Origin: Epichloe hybrida
Taxonomy: Eukaryota > Ascomycota > Sordariomycetes > Hypocreales > Clavicipitaceae
Reading direction: 5' to 3'
Length of the DNA stretch: 64,000 bases
Assembly (NCBI GenBank): GCA_019022495.1
Contig: JAFEKR010000036.1
Coordinates: forward strand, 1 to 64,000
A program made the position numbers and the translations under genes. The notes under the pieces were generated by a model. It had not been told where the DNA came from and did not search any database. It was given only the letters and a program-made list of their open reading frames with translations. Positions 34,197 to 48,996 of this stretch are shown piece after piece; the first letter of the stretch is position 1, and each line of letters opens with the position of its first letter.

Positions 34197-37080
34197 CTAA
34201 TTAGTAATTAACTATAACTATAAATAAGCTAGGTATTATAAGAAAAGATATTTCTATAGATAACATAGCCCCTTACCTCTTAAGCTAACCTAAATAGGCT
34301 ATTTAGGTAAAGAGGCATAACTATAAAGTGTGCTAAAGGAAAATAAACTAGAATTCTAGTTATAGGCTTATTAGACTTCTAAGAGATTAATCTATTAACT
34401 CTTAGGCCTTTAGGATATTTAGTTAATTATTAATCTTATTATCTATTATAAGAAAACTAACTAAATAACTAAATCTATTACTATAAGGCATTTTATTTAA
34501 ACTAAATGTTAAAATAACCCTTAGCTAAGCTAGCTAACCTATATAACCTCTCTTTACACTCTCTTTATAACTTCTCTTCTCTTTTTATAGCTTTTTATGC
34601 CTTAGTGCTTTAGGTATTAAGTTACTTCTATGTTTATGCTATCTTTATGGCTTATTTTTCCCTCTTTTTACTATTTTCCCTCCTTTTACCCTTTTTCTAT
34701 TATTTTTATTATTTCCCTCTATTTATCCTGTTAATCTTACTAATCCTATTTATCCTATTTTATTTATCTTATTTATTTCGCCTTATTTATCCTATTTATC
34801 CTATTTACTTTATTTATTCTATTTACCTTATTTTTCCTGTTTTTCCTGTTTTACCTATTTTTTAGATTTACCTAGTTTATTCCTCTTAATAAATATAGAA
34901 ATTACCCTATTATTATACTACTATTTACTTTATTTAAACTATTTAAGAAAACTAAACCTTTCTTAAAAAAGGGATAGAATTAAATACTAGACTATTAATA
35001 AGATAAACTCCTTACTTTACTTCCCTTAATAATAAGGTATTCTAAAAGCCTTTAGTAATAGCTTTTAAAAGACTAGAAAAGAATAGTTTACTAAGGCAAA
35101 TAGCTATATTTATTTATACTTATAAAAGACTAGGAAAAGCTTACCTAACTAAACCTAGAGACTATTATATAGCCTAAACTTAATAATTAGATTATAAGGT
35201 TTATTTATACTAGTAAGTATTAAAATTAGTAAGGAGAAAACCTTTAGAAAAACTTTAAAGAAAATTTTAAAGGTTAAACTAAAGATATATTTAGGAAAGC
35301 TACTAATAAGCTTATAAAAGAGCTATAAAACTCTTTATAAGATAATAATATTTATATTAGCTAAGAAATAAGCTTTCTTATTCTAATAGCCTTTAAATAT
35401 ATACTTTAAGAGATAATAATAACTTTATAGTTAAGAAATAAGTTATAATCTCCTAAATTACCTTATATATAACCTTTATAAGCTATTACCTTAAAGACCT
35501 TTCTTAATATTCCTTACTCTTAAAGAGAATAATTACTATATTCTCTATAAAAACCCTTATAATAATCTTAATTATATTAGAAGTTTAACCCTTAATAGCT
35601 TACTTTCCTTTCTTATTTCTTCCCTTTAAATAAATAAATTATTAAGAAAATATCTAAGCTTATAAAAATATATAAGAATAGTAATTACTATAGTAAAAAG
35701 CTATATAACTTTTTTTTACTAAAACTTATACTCTTTAAGAGTAAGTATAACTAAATTAACTTTCTTAAGTTATATTTTAGTAAAGTATTTCTTATTATAT
35801 TAATAGGAAATACTAAATTATACTTTCTTAATTACCTTACTAGTAAGAATCTCTTTTATAAAGAGATAATTATAAATATCTATTAATACTTTTAAATAGA
35901 AAGTAATTAATAGTTTTATTACTATAAGTAAAGTAATATAATCCTTAAAATATTATTACTTAAAACCCTAAAAAGAGTAAGCTTAAGTGCCTTAAGATTT
36001 TATTAACTACCTTAAAGAGAGTTTATAAAGAGCTATACCCCTTTAATATAGTAAATATAAAGCTCTATAAGTAAACCTTAAATATAGTCTTTAGTATCCC
36101 TAAATATTAGGTAATAAAGTATATATATACACTAGGCTTTAAGAATATTACTAGTAATCTCTATAAGTTAATTATAATTATAAAAAGTAATATAAGAAGT
36201 AACTAATACTACTAGTATTAAAATAAAGACTTATTAAAGGTAATGTTTATAGACTACTAATATAGCTAATAAAATTAGAAAAACTAAGGAAAAGAAGGTT
36301 ATTATAGTAACTTTAGATAACCTAAGTAATACTTTATCTATAGTAAGAGTAGCTATTAGTTATTAAACTATACTAATACTAAATATTAGAAAGAGAAAGA
36401 GAGGTAATAAGCTAGTAAAAACTATTACTTGCCTCTTATAAAGAAAAAGTTCTAGGTATTTCTTACTTTATTTAAAGAAAATAATAATAATAAGAAAGAG
36501 AAAATAAAAAACTAAGAGATATAGCTTAAGGCCTTTACTTAAGCCTAAGATAATAATAATAATAATATTAAGAAAAAGCTATTATTAAAGGTATAACTTA
36601 GCATTATATAATTCTTTTATATAGGATTATAAATAATAGATAATATTAATATCCTTATAATACTTAAGAATTAGGCTTTTTAATATGCCTTACTTAAGTA
36701 AAAGCTATACCTTAAAGAGGCTTCTAATAAAGATAATTTAATCTATTATATATCTAAAGGACACTATTCTAAAGAGGTCTTTAGAGAAATCATATTAAAT
36801 ATAAAAGCCTTAGGCTAATTAACTACTAGTCTAGCATAGGCTAGAGCCTTACTAAGATTAATACTATTATTAATAATTAAACCCTATAACTTAGAAGTTA
36901 TTTACTTTAGTACTAGATTAGTAATAATATATAGCGTTATTTATATGCCTATAAAGCTTAGCTAAATTAACTTCTATATCCTTAATACTACTATACCTTT
37001 TCTCTTTTCCCTTACTAATATAAATAAAATAAAGGTTAAGATTAATAACCTTACTAATATATTAATTTATAATAATAAGA
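34197..37080 (+). mobile_element. copia gag/protease region, RIP-degraded
   Basis: The stretch is very AT-rich with no long ORF. Near 36,700-37,080 the plus-strand translation shows a decayed protease-type context (a YFSTRLVI-like stretch, then a YMPIKLS- and NTTIPFLFSL-like stretch) that leads into integrase. The stretch 34,600-34,870 is a T-rich low-complexity run whose Leu/Phe/Ile-rich reading is not a real protein. The gag is too decayed to define. Confidence 0.55.
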
Positions 37081-38240
37081 CTATACTTATTATACGCAAA
37101 TAAGGCTACCCTTAGTGGCTTCTAAAGGTAAGAGAAACTACTACTTTTTACCTATTAGAAAGAGAGATTTATTAGCTTTACTAGAGGTTTAGTTATCCTT
37201 TAATTTAGTGGCTTATAAAGATCCTTTAATAAGCTAGTTATAATATTAAACGCTATATAATTAAGAAGCTTACTAAAGTCTATTATTATTATTAAATAAA
37301 TAGAAAAGCCCCTAGCTAGTTTAAATTCTCCCTTAAAGATAACTATAACTTTAACTATAAGGTTATTATTAATATTATATAAATTAATAGGTAGCTAGTC
37401 CTTTATATTATTAATTTAGTAACCTTATTTTAAGTAGCCTAATTCCTTAACCCTAAGAAACAAAAAGCTTATAATATCTAGGATATAATTAAAGAGTGCT
37501 AGATTAATATATATCTAGGCCCTCCTAACTAGATTATTTATAATACTAGTAATAACTTTACTTTAGCTAAATTTAGGCATTATACTTACCTAATATTAAT
37601 TAAGATTAATAAGATACTTATTAAAGCCTATAATAGCATTAAAAAGGTTAAAAGATATTATAAACCTCTTTACTAGGCTTATAATATTATTATAGATTTA
37701 ATTAGTAAAGAGATTACTTCTAAGTAGTAACTTTAAATAGCTATTAAAGCTATTAATAACTTAGTAAGCCCTAATAGCCTTATGCTTATACTATTAGTCT
37801 TTAAAGCTTACTTATAGATAATAAATAAGTTATTACTAAGTGTCTTTATTATTTAATAGGCTAAAGTAATTTAGAAAGTAACTAATAAAGTTCACTATTA
37901 CCTAGCTAAGAGGTAGGTTTATAAGGCCCTTAGCGCCTAGAATAGCCTGAATATATTACTAATATATTAGCTATTACTATAAGCTAATATATATATATAA
38001 AGAGAAAAAGGCAAATAGTATAGCCTTTATAAGCTATTAGCTACTAATAGGGAGACCTATATAGTTAAGATACCCTATAGCTTAGCTAAGTTTTACTTTA
38101 TAGTAGTAAAGCTATACTATAAGGACTTATAGTATATAAGGGCTAATAAGTAAAGCCTTTAGGATATTAGGAAATATAACCTAAGCCTAAAGGCCCCTCC
38201 TTATAAGATAGCTCTTTCTTATAAGGGGGCTAGAGAAAAT
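37080..38240 (+). mobile_element. copia integrase remnant
   Basis: Plus-strand translation contains a chain of recognisable copia integrase stretches broken by TAA/TAG: a GKAPS*FKFSLKD-like lead, VLYIINLVTLF*VA, a CWINIYLGPPNQII-like stretch, then AYNSIKKVKRYYKPL (the conserved HNSIGxVERYHxPL region). The catalytic Asp near GPPDWIVTD and the downstream Glu are not reliably preserved. Confidence 0.7.
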
Positions 38241-38589
38241 AAGCTACTAGTAAAGGATAGTAAGGTAAAGGAAAAAAAGGAAGAGATACTAGTAAAGAGA
38301 AAGTAAAGGAGACTAAGGAAAAACCTTATAGTTTAATTTTATATTAATAAGAGTATAGAAAACCCTATAAAGGCTATTAAAGCTAAAGGTAATCCTATAG
38401 GAAGCTATAAAGTTAAAGAACTTATAGCTTACCTTAAGGTAATAAAAGCTACCCTTATAGGAAGCTATAAAGCTAATTACTTTAAGGTAGTAAAAGCAAA
38501 GGTAATTAGGGCCTAGGCTTATAATCCTAATAAAGCTATTAGACTTATAAATCCCCTTATATTTATTAATAGACCTTTGCATACTTTTC

Positions 38590-41500
38590 CGCACTGACCC
38601 TAAGGTCTGGAATCGCCTCTAAAATACAAATCATATTAATATTTAAAATCCTTACCTTTATTTCTCCCCCCCTATAATATTATACTATAATAAAGCTAGT
38701 AGTAAGAGTGTAAATAAGATGCTAATAGTAATTAATATAGGCTTAGGGGGGCTAGCTTAGAGTAGCTACTACTTAAATATAAGAATAAGATAGTTTAATA
38801 TCTAAAGGAGTAAGAATAACCTAATAGTAAACTAAAACTAATTTATATATCCTAAAGATATAAAACATTATAATAAGATTACTAGCCTTATTCTAAGTAA
38901 TAAAGTTACCTAAGTATAGTGTATTACACTAGCTATAGCTAACTAAGTAATAGACTATGCCTAAACTAAAGTAAGAGCTATAAATACTAATAATAGTAAT
39001 ATTTATACTACTAAAGAAGTATTAAAAATAGCCCTTAAGTAAGCTATTAAGGAGAAAGCTAAAGATAATAACTCCTTAACTTAGGTAAGCATTATAGCTA
39101 GGCTTATACTAAAATAACTAAATACTTACCCCCCCCCCTCTAGATCCCTAGAAGATAATATAAAGAAGTACTTATAAAAGAAAATACTATATAGGAATTA
39201 CTTTAGTCTAAGGGCATAGAAGATATAGTTATAGCTATAAATAAAGCTATTAGGTAAGCCTTAGTAGTAATAGCTAAAAGACTCCCTAGTAAGAATATAA
39301 TTATTACCTTTAAAGGAAATATAGTATAATATAAAGAAAACTAAAAATAAATTACTAAAGTATTTAGCCTAGAGGTAACTATTTATTACTATATACTTAG
39401 TGTTATTATTAAGGGTTTCCTAATAAAGTATATATCTATTAAAAACCTAGTAATAAAGATTAAAAAAGTAAATAAAGTAAATATAATTAAGGTAACTATA
39501 AAATACCCCTAAGGTAAAGGCACCTAGTTAATTACTTTAATTCTTAGACTAGCTAAAGTTACAAATATTAATAAAATATACTAAGATAAAATAGTATTTA
39601 AAGTAAAGCTATTCTAAGCTAAACTATATAATAAGACCCTATAACCTAAATAGTGCTATAATTACTTTTAAATAGAATATATTACTAAGTTTTATAAGGT
39701 AATACTAAGGTATAGTAAGTATAAAGCTAGCTAGTATAAGGATAAAGAGATATTATACCTTATAATAAATAAATAACTTAAGGAAAACTATATTTTATAC
39801 TCTAGGCTATACCTAGCCTAGTTTAAAGATTACTTAGTGCTAAAAGAGAAGTAAAATATAGTAAAGGTAAGATACTTAGAATAACCTTCTTACTTTACCT
39901 TTAACTCCCTTAGTAAGAATATAATACTAGCTTAAGAGAGAACTAGCATAGCTATAAAACCTATAGTAATAATAGGAAAAAAAAGAGGTTACCTTATAAA
40001 TATAAAATAAAGCGCTAAATAGCTAAGAGCTAGAAGCATTAGGTATTATATAAAATAACTTAAAGCTAGAATAAAACTAGTATAAAATAGCTAAGACTTA
40101 CTACCCCCCCCCTAATTAATATAGTAATATTATAAGTTCTTTTCTAGAATATAAATAAGAAGAATAGCCTAATATATATTACACTTTACTACTAAACTAA
40201 TATAGATATAATAGTAATCTAAAAGTAAAAATATATAAAACATTTTAGCCCCTTATACTAGGCCTTGCCTAGTTTTAACTTATATATTATAATAGGTATA
40301 ATACTATATATATAAATAAGAAATATAATATAAGGTTATAGTTAGCCTTAGGAGGGCCTAATTAGTTACTAGTAAAAATATAAGTAGTTAATATTTATTC
40401 CCTTTACTTAGAAGGCTATAGTAATAACTAAAATACCCCTATATAAGATATTAATATAGAGATACTATATAACTAAAGTATATTTATAGGAGACTTTAAC
40501 TAAAAGCACCTCCTATAAAATAAGCTAGATAAAATAACTAATAAAGTAAATAAACTACTAGAATTTATAAGCTAGTAAAGGCTTAGACTAGTAATACCCT
40601 AAGGGGAACTTACTAGATAATATAAGGATAATAGGGATAGTACTATAGACTTAGTGTAAGTAACCCTAAATATCTAAGTTTACTATAAAGGCATAGAAAA
40701 CCTTACTAAATCTAACTATATCCTATAGCTAATTAGTATCTTTACTAACCTATAGGATAGTACCTTATAGACTCTTAGGTATATATAGAATATAATAGAT
40801 AAACTATATATAAAGGCAAAAGTAGTAATATATTTTTAACTTAATAATGCCCTAGACTTATAAGATAAAGAAGGGATAGATATATATATTACTTAGCTTA
40901 TTATAAACCTATGATAAATAGTTAATAAGGTAGCCCTATAAAAGCCCTAGGGGCTCCTTAGCCTAGAGGTATAGTGGTTAAGGATAGCTAAAGAGGTAGT
41001 TACTAAAGCTAGGTAAGTAAAGAGATAATAGAGATAATAGAGAATAAAAGCAAACTAGTAAGCTTATACTAAGGTAAATAAGGATTAGGAATAAGTTATT
41101 AGGATAAAAAGGAGAAATATATAGAGGGAAGCCTTATAAAAAGCTAATATATAAAGAAAGGATAAGGGAGTATAAAGCCTTAAGAGATAAGCCTAGCTTT
41201 AAAGCTAGGCCCCCTTAGAATTACCTAGGTTACTAGAGCTAGAGAGAACTAAAAATAACCTAAACCTAGCTACTATATATAAGAATAAAGTAAGTATACT
41301 AGTATAAAGATTTTTCCCTAAGCCTATAGTAAACCTCTTTTATATTTTAAATCTTACCTTTCTAAAGCTAAATAACGCGCTATTCCTAGAAAAAGAATAA
41401 TTTAGATTAGAGAAAATATTAGATATCTTATTAGATATAGCTAGCTAAAAGGTAATAGGTAATAATAAACTCCTAGTAGGCCTTATTAAAGCCTATAGTA

Positions 41501-43525
41501 AGCTAGTAAAAAAGGCTATAGCCTAACTCTTAAATACTATCCTTAAAGTAAGATACTTCCTAGCCTAATTTTAAACTACTAAAGTAATAGTAATAAGAAA
41601 ACTAAGTAAGATAATAAAAGAGATAAGGAGAGCTAATATATAAAGGCCTATCTCCTTACTAAATATTATTAGGAAAATTATAGAAGTAGTAATTATAAAA
41701 TAACTTATAGCCTTTACTAAGGTAAAAGGACTTCTCCTAAAACTATAAATAGGAAATAGGATAAATAGGTTAATAGAGATAGTAATTAAGGTCTTAGTAA
41801 AATGTGTAAGAAAGGCCTAGGGTAAAGGCAAAATTACCTTACTAGCCTAGATAGATATTTTATTTACCTTTAATAGAGTTAGCTACCTATACCTAATTAC
41901 CTTACTAATCTAAATAGAAATCCTACACTAGCTAATAGCTATAATATAAAGCTTCCTAGTAAATAAAATAAGCTAGCTTAGCTTTAATAGCAGACTTTCT
42001 AAACCCTTTAGGATTAAAGCTAGTACCTTATAAGGATTACCTCTCTTACTAATTCTTTTCCTTCTTTACTTAGTAAAACTTTATATATACCTCTAAGCTA
42101 TCTTAGGTATAGTAGCTATTAGATTTACTAATATTATAAATATTATAGTGTTTAGTAAAAATATAGCGTAAGCCTAGAGAAAACTTAAGGCTATATAGAG
42201 AATTTATAAGGACTAGGTAAAGAAAGTAAGTATAAAGTTTAACCTAGTAAAAACTAAACTTATATACTTTAGTAAGGCCTATAGGCCTTTATAGGTAAGG
42301 GTTTAGCTTAGTATAAAAGAGATAGTACTAATAGAAGTATACTAATTCCTTAGGGTATAGGTAAATAGGAAACTTAACTAAAGTACTTATAAGAATATTC
42401 TTAAGGGAAAGCTAGCCTAGTAGTAGCTTACACTCTTTATATTAGTAGCGTTAGTATAAGGCATTAGTTTTAGAGATACCTAGCTTATATATATATAAGT
42501 AGTCTAGCTTATTCTTACCTATAGAGTAAGCGCTTATTATACCCTAACTAAGAAAAGAGGAAACCTAAGAGAAATAGTTAAAAGCTTTATAGTAAACTAA
42601 TTAACTTACCTTTAGACTATAGCTAGAGTGTTTAAGGTTACACTAATTACCTAGCTAGAAGTTAAGACCTATATCCCTTCCCTAAATCTTTACTTAAATA
42701 AGATAAAATAGAAGTTTAAAGAAAGAATTATACTTAGTGAAATAGTAAATAAGATATAGGCTATAGCTAACTTAGTGTAAATAGTATTATAACGCAGAGG
42801 AAAACCCCCTCTTACTAATAATAAACTAGATATATAACTATATAAAGAATAAAAGAGAAAATAAAAAAACTAGTATTCTAAGAGAAAACTAAGATAATAT
42901 AGGCATAGAAAAGAGCTAATAAAGGATTACTTACTTACTTATAACCTAAAGGATATCTAGAAATTTCACACTAGACTTAATAAGTATATCTTTTCTATAA
43001 TAATATAACTATATATAGGAAAGATTAGCCTTAATAAGTTCCTTTTCTAAAGACATATTGCTAGGGTAACTTTACCCTTATATAGCTATAGCTACATAAT
43101 TAAAGACTAGTATTATATAATTATTAACTACGCTAACTATAACTATAGACACCCCTAAATATAATAGCCTAAAGACACATAGGAAGTAAGGCTAGCCTTA
43201 GATAATCCCCTAAGGGCAAGATATATAGCTAAATAAGTCCTTAGTATAAGAAAACTCTAATATTACACATTAGCATAAGACCTAGCCCTTAGCTAACGCA
43301 AACTAAGGGAGAATCTAGGCTACCCTAGAGGTAACTAAAATAATTAATAAACAAACACTATAGATAACTAAAGAGAGACACTAGGTAAGATAATATAGCT
43401 ATAGAAGTAGCCTAGATATAAGGTAAAATTACACTAAGATAAAAAGACTATAGGTCTAGAATAGTTATTAGATTAATTTTAAGTTAAAAAACTATAGGTA
43501 TTATTTTACACTAGCTTATTACTAC
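38590..43525 (+). mobile_element. Tad1-like LINE, full-length-type but RIP-degraded
   Basis: The 5' edge is taken near a short GC-rich block (38580-38625). An ORF1-like region follows, then an endonuclease with an IFIGDFN motif near 40490 and an RDSTIDLV-like stretch near 40640. The reverse transcriptase has RPISLLN near 41650, TLxGLPLLLILF near 42030 and a decayed FADD motif (FTNI) near 42125. Poly-C blocks at about 39126 and 40103 separate regions. The lost Asp residues and many stops show that it is inactive. Its 5' edge is approximate, and it separates copia integrase from copia RT. Confidence 0.65.
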
Positions 43526-45478
43526 CCCTTTACCAGAGTATTGTTTGTAGTGTAGTTAGTGTAGTTTTTAGGAAAAATTTGTATTTGTAATGTAGTTTTT
43601 TTTTTCTTGTAGTTAATGTATTGTAGTTTTTTTTTTTTTTGTAGTTAGTGTAGTGTAGTTTTTTTTTTTTGTAGTGTAGTGTAATGTAGTTTTTTTTTGC
43701 TTATAGTGTAGTGTAGTTAGTGTAGTTACTAACTACACTAACTACAAAAACTATAAATGTAGTGTTAGTAAAAAAAAAGTGGGCTTTTTTATTATATAAG
43801 GTTATTATAAGGATTAAAAGAAGGCTAGTTATATAGAAGCTTTTATTATTACCTATTTTACCTAATTAGTTATATAATTTATAAAATTTACCTTTTTTTA
43901 AGGATTTTACTATAACTAGGGTAATTTATAATATTATAACTTTTTAATAATACTATTATACCTAATACTTTATTTTACTAATATAACTTAAAGAAAAACC
44001 TTCTTATTATTTTATTTACTATTACTATTAATTATTTTATATTTTAAAATGTTATTATTATTATTTTAAATAAAAAATACCCTAAACTAATAGAATAAAA
44101 TTAATTAAGAAATCTAGATAAATTACTAGAAGTTAATAAAATATATACTTAGTACTTAAATCTTATTCTTAATATAATAAGAACTTAAAAAAAGCTTAAA
44201 CTATTTATTTAAGATTTAAACTAATTAAATATTACTTTTAGCTTTATAATTCTAAAGCCTTAAGAAGTTATATATAGTAACTTTATATATCTTATTACTA
44301 TAATATATAAATAAAGAATATAATAAACTAATATTTATAATCTATTAATAAATAATTAATAGTATTATTTTAATTACCCTATATAGCTTAATTAAGCTAT
44401 TAAAAATAAGTTTAACTTATTTTTTAAAATAAAACTAAGACTTACTTTTATATAATATACTATACTTATTATAAGAGCTTTAATAACTTTAATAACCTTA
44501 ATTACTATTATTACTATTAATACTATTATTACTATTATTACTTAATTACTATTATTACTATTATTTTACTTTTATTATTATTTTAAAAAAATATAAAAGA
44601 GAAAACATTTTTATAATATTAATATTTTTAAAAACCTTAAAATACTAAGTTATTAAAAACTATAGCTTTTACTATAGTAATTTACTTATAATTACTAGTA
44701 TTTATATTTAAGTTATTTATTTATTATTTATTATTTATTAAACTTTAACACTAATAATATTATAAGTAATCTTAGTAATCTTAGTAATCTTAGTAATCTT
44801 AGTAATCTTAGTAATCTTAGTAATCTTAGTAATCTTAGTAATCTTAGTAATCTTAGTAATCTTAGTAATCTTAGTAATAAGCTATTATAAGCTATTATAA
44901 GCTATTATAAGCTATAATAAGCTACTTATATTAAGTTTACTTTTTATAGTTTTTTTTTAAAATAAGTAATAATAATAATTGATAGAAAGATAAAATAATT
45001 TATAGAAATAGTAAATAATATAATAAGAAGGTTTTTCTTTAAGTTATATTAGGGAAATAAAGTATTAAGTTAAATAGTATTATTAAAAAAGTATAATATT
45101 ATATATAACCTTACTTAGTTATAATAAAATTATAAAAATAATATAATATTATAAATTCTATAACTAATTTAATAAAATAGGTAATAATAAAAGCTTTTAT
45201 ATAACTAGCTTTCTTTTAACCTTATAAATGCTAATAACTAATAAAAAGTCTAATACTACATTTGTAGTATTTGTAGTTAGTGTAGTTTAGGAAAAAAAAT
45301 TTATAGTGTAATGTATTATAGTTTTTTTTTTTTTTATAGTTAGTGTAGTGTAGTTTTTTTTTCCTTATAGTTAGTGTAGTTTATAGTGTAGTGTAGTTTG
45401 TAGTGTATTTACTACATTACACTACAAATACTACACTACACTACACTACACGTTTTAGTGCAATACTCTGCCCTTTAC
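43526..45478. mobile_element. hAT-like DNA transposon A with 8-bp TSD CCCTTTAC
   Basis: The element runs 43534-45470 (1,937 bp) from CAGAGTATTG to its exact inverse CAATACTCTG. It is flanked by CCCTTTAC at 43526-43533 and 45471-45478. An 8-bp TSD and CAG-type ends point to the hAT superfamily. The two arms (about 43534-43870 and 45165-45470) are long inverted repeats, built outermost of GTAGTGTAGTTAGTGTAG-like units. The interior is too AT-rich and stop-filled to show a transposase, so it may be a non-autonomous derivative. Confidence 0.8.
44767..44874. repeat. (TAATCTTAG)12 microsatellite inside hAT A
   Basis: Twelve perfect 9-bp units run from 44767 to 44874. About five imperfect 10-bp TAAGCTATTA units follow (44878-44925). 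Confidence 0.95.
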
Positions 45479-47040
45479 TAACCTAAAATTAGCCTTATTT
45501 CTCTTTAGGAACTAGAATTATATCCTTTATTACCTTACTCTTACTCTTAGCTACTAGGCTAGTAACTAGAAGCTAGTTTATTTTTATTACCTAGGTATTA
45601 AGCTACTAAAGCTAAAAGATAACCTTATTATATTATTTCTTAGTAAACTTAGACCTAGCTAGGTCTAGGCTTATTACTATAGTACCTTATTTTTCTTAGT
45701 ATGGTTTTTAGCATAGAGTTTCTTAACCTAAGCTATATAGTTCTCCAAGGCCTAGATAATTAAAGTTAGCCCTAATTTAAAGTTATTACTATACTAGAGT
45801 AAAACCACTTATATTACTCCTAGTAACTATACTAGCCTAGGTATTAACTAACTACTAATACTTCTCTTACTAGCTAGTAATATTTAGCTATAAGTAAATT
45901 AGCACTAGAGTAAGCTTAAAGTAAGTATAAATACTAATATTACCTTAGAATATTTATAGTTATAAACCTAATAGTTAAAGTAAGCGCTAGATATTACCCC
46001 TTTATATATAGATTAGCCTTGCTCCTAGGCTAGTAATAAACTAACTTACTAATAATATTATAATATTAGTGCCTTAGATTCTTAATTAATTATATCTTAT
46101 AAGATATATACTATAGTGCTTAAGGTTTACCTAGCTACCCTAGATTAGACTTAGAATAAGCATAAAATAAGGGTAAAAATAACTTACTTTAAGATCTTTA
46201 GACTTAGCTTACTTTAATTATTTTACTATAAGGGATTTCCTTAAATACCTCTTTAAGGCTATAATTTCCTAGGTAAATTAAAACTAGAATAGCACTAATA
46301 ATAAAATACTTATAGTATTTTATAATATTTTATTATAAATTTCTATATAAAATATTAGTAATTAAATTAGCACTAGGCTAGAAAAGCCTTAAATAGCTTT
46401 AAGAAAAGGTAAGGAAAATAAAAACCTATAGGAAGTTTAATATAAGAAAAGGAAAAAGATTAAAATCCTATAAAGGAAAGAGCTTTTTTTTATACTTAAG
46501 AAAAAAGGGGGGGGGGGAATAAATTATAATATTACCTAGAAAATAAAGTATAAGATAAATAAATATATAAATAGTATATAAGTAATCTAGGAGTAAAATT
46601 ACCTAGATACTAGGCTTAAATTACCTATCCTTTACTATAAGTAAATAAAACTATATACTTAGACTTTATAAGGTATTTAAACTAGTACTAGGCTAGAGTT
46701 AGCTAAAAAGTAAGGCATTAGAGAAGCTAGGAGTAAAGTAAATAAAAAGTAAACTATTATTATAAATTAGAATTTACCTTACTATAGAATAAAGTAAGAG
46801 GCATAGGGTAAGGCTAGTATAGGGCTAGAGTAGTATTAAAGGGAGCTAGCTAGGATTACTACTATATATTTTTCCTTTTCTCTTATTTTCTATAGGATAA
46901 GGCTAGCGTAAGCTAGCACTAAATACCTATAGTTAGCTATACCTAACGCGGCGTAGGCCTGTAAGAGGGCTAGCGCTAGCCTGTATATAGATATAAGGGG
47001 GTTTTTCTTCCTATTTCAAGGTTTTCCCTCTTAACTAAGC
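45479..47040. other. unassigned AT-rich DNA between hAT A and copia RT
   Basis: I find no clear protein signal. A run of 12 G at about 46507-46518 is the mirror of the poly-C blocks in the LINE, so a minus-oriented LINE piece is possible. A small less-mutated patch is present near 46940-46990. Confidence 0.45.
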
Positions 47041-48790
47041 GGTTAAAGTACTAGGACTAGCTACTTAATTAGCTATCTAGCGTAAAGAATATATATTTAT
47101 TAATAAAGACTAAGAGAAGGCATTATTTAAAGAGATTATAGCTAAAGAAGTATTAAATATAGTATTTCTTATAGAAAAAGAAAAGGCTAACTAGAAGCTT
47201 ACCTTTTAACTTTACTAAGAAGGAAAGATTATAACCCTAGGAAGCCTCTTTAAATAATCTAACTAAGCTAAGATTAACACCCTATAAGCTTATAATATAT
47301 TTAGGTTTATAATATTTAATCTAGTAAAGTATAAAGGCTATAGGATCTTTAATTCTTATATAGTCTAAGGGATTAAGGGTAAAAGGACTAAATTGCTATA
47401 TAAGAAATCACGCCTTATTATATAAGGGCATAATAATAAGGGAAAGGAAGCTATCTTAACCTAATTACTAATAATATAGCGATTAAGCTAATGGATTATT
47501 ATAGCCCTTGCCTTATTATTAAGGCAAAGAGAAATCTATCTTTAGATACAAGACATCATATAAGCTTACATTTAATTATATATAACTCTAAATAGGCTAA
47601 TTATTATAAGAATCCTAAAGCAGATTACATACCTCTTTCTAGAAGGTATAGTAATAAAGTTAATTAAACCTCTTTATAGAATTATAAAGGCTAGAACCTA
47701 CTAGTAAGTAATGTACTTTTATTACTATAGGGATAACCTTAAGATAATAACCTTAATATATAATCCTTACTTGCTTATTATAGCCCTAAATAATAAGAAC
47801 CTCTTTAGAATTATAGGAATATAAATAGATAACATGCTAGGCCTTAGTAATAATAACTTCTTTAAGAAAGAAAAAAGAGAGCTCTAGAAGGTAAAGTTTA
47901 TAGCTAAAGAAAAACAACGCTTAATAACTATAAATCCTCTTATCTTTAATAGCTATATCCTAACTTAGAATGCTAATAATTTACTAACCTTAAACTAAAA
48001 AGGCTAAAGTTAGAAGATTAAGGAAATTAACCTATAATTACTAATAGTAAGGTAGAATTACATAAAGCAAAGAGCCTAAGGGAGTTATATTATAATAGTC
48101 TATTAACTAGAAGTATCTTATAACCTCTTAATTACTATATAACACTAAGAACCCTTTGCTAATAATATCTTATAACTTATTAAACGCCTTAAGTAATAAA
48201 TTAAGTATTAGTAATAGAGATTATGGTATATCCCCTTAACTCTTAAAGAGGTAAAACTCTTAGTGTTTATAGATAGGTCTCTTACTAATAATAAAGACCT
48301 TAGTTTATAGATTAGATATATTATTATAATTAGTAATAAGGTAATAAAGGAGAATAATACCTTTACCTTAAAAGGGAATATTATTATATATAGCTCTATA
48401 AAGAGCAAGTGTGTAACCTATAGCGCACTTATATCTAAGTTATATAGCATAGTTTAAGGCGCTAATATTACGTATATAATATCTACAACCCTTTATTAAA
48501 TTATAGACTAATTAAAGATACCTTAAATCCTAATAATCCTCTATATAGACTTTTTCTTATTATATAAATACCTTATAAAGCTAGGTATAATAAAGGAGAA
48601 GTGGCTTATAATTAATATTATAGCCCTCTAATAGTTATATAAGAGAAGAGAGATCTATAAAGTTAGGTAAATTAAGAGGAGTAATAACCTAGCTGATATA
48701 ATAATAAAGGCATTGCTAAATTTAGCCCTTTTAACCTTAATTAATTTAAACGAATTAATAATTCATGTGAAAAGCTAGGTTAAGAGACCT
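47040..48790 (+). mobile_element. copia reverse transcriptase and RNase H remnant
   Basis: Plus-strand translation gives, with stops, EGKIITLGSLFK, KYKGYRIFNSYIVQGIKGKRTKLLYKKSRL in shorter recognisable pieces, then IKLIKPLYRI (the conserved KPLYGI of copia RT) near 47655. It ends in the RNase H tail near 48720 with a KALLNLALL-like stretch. The 47998-49278 part is duplicated at the telomere (119-1403). Confidence 0.75.
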
Positions 48791-48996
48791 ATAAGGTTAG
48801 GCAAAGGGAAGGATTAATATAATAGGCATATAGGTATAGATTATAATAACTAGGTTAATTATAATAACTAAGGCCACAATAGCTAATTAAAGCTATGGAT
48901 TCCTATAAAGGGATTTACTTATATATACTTTCCTTTAATTTAATTTTTATTACGTGTTTAGGCTCCTTTAGCTATAAAGAAAAGAGAGACTACTAG

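Noticed and set aside
34647..34865. Phe/Leu/Ile-rich 72-codon ORF
   Set aside because: T-rich low-complexity DNA inside the copia block; no initiation context or motif.
38313..38594. 93-codon minus-strand ORF
   Set aside because: Antisense of decayed copia/LINE DNA with internal imperfect repeats; no motif.
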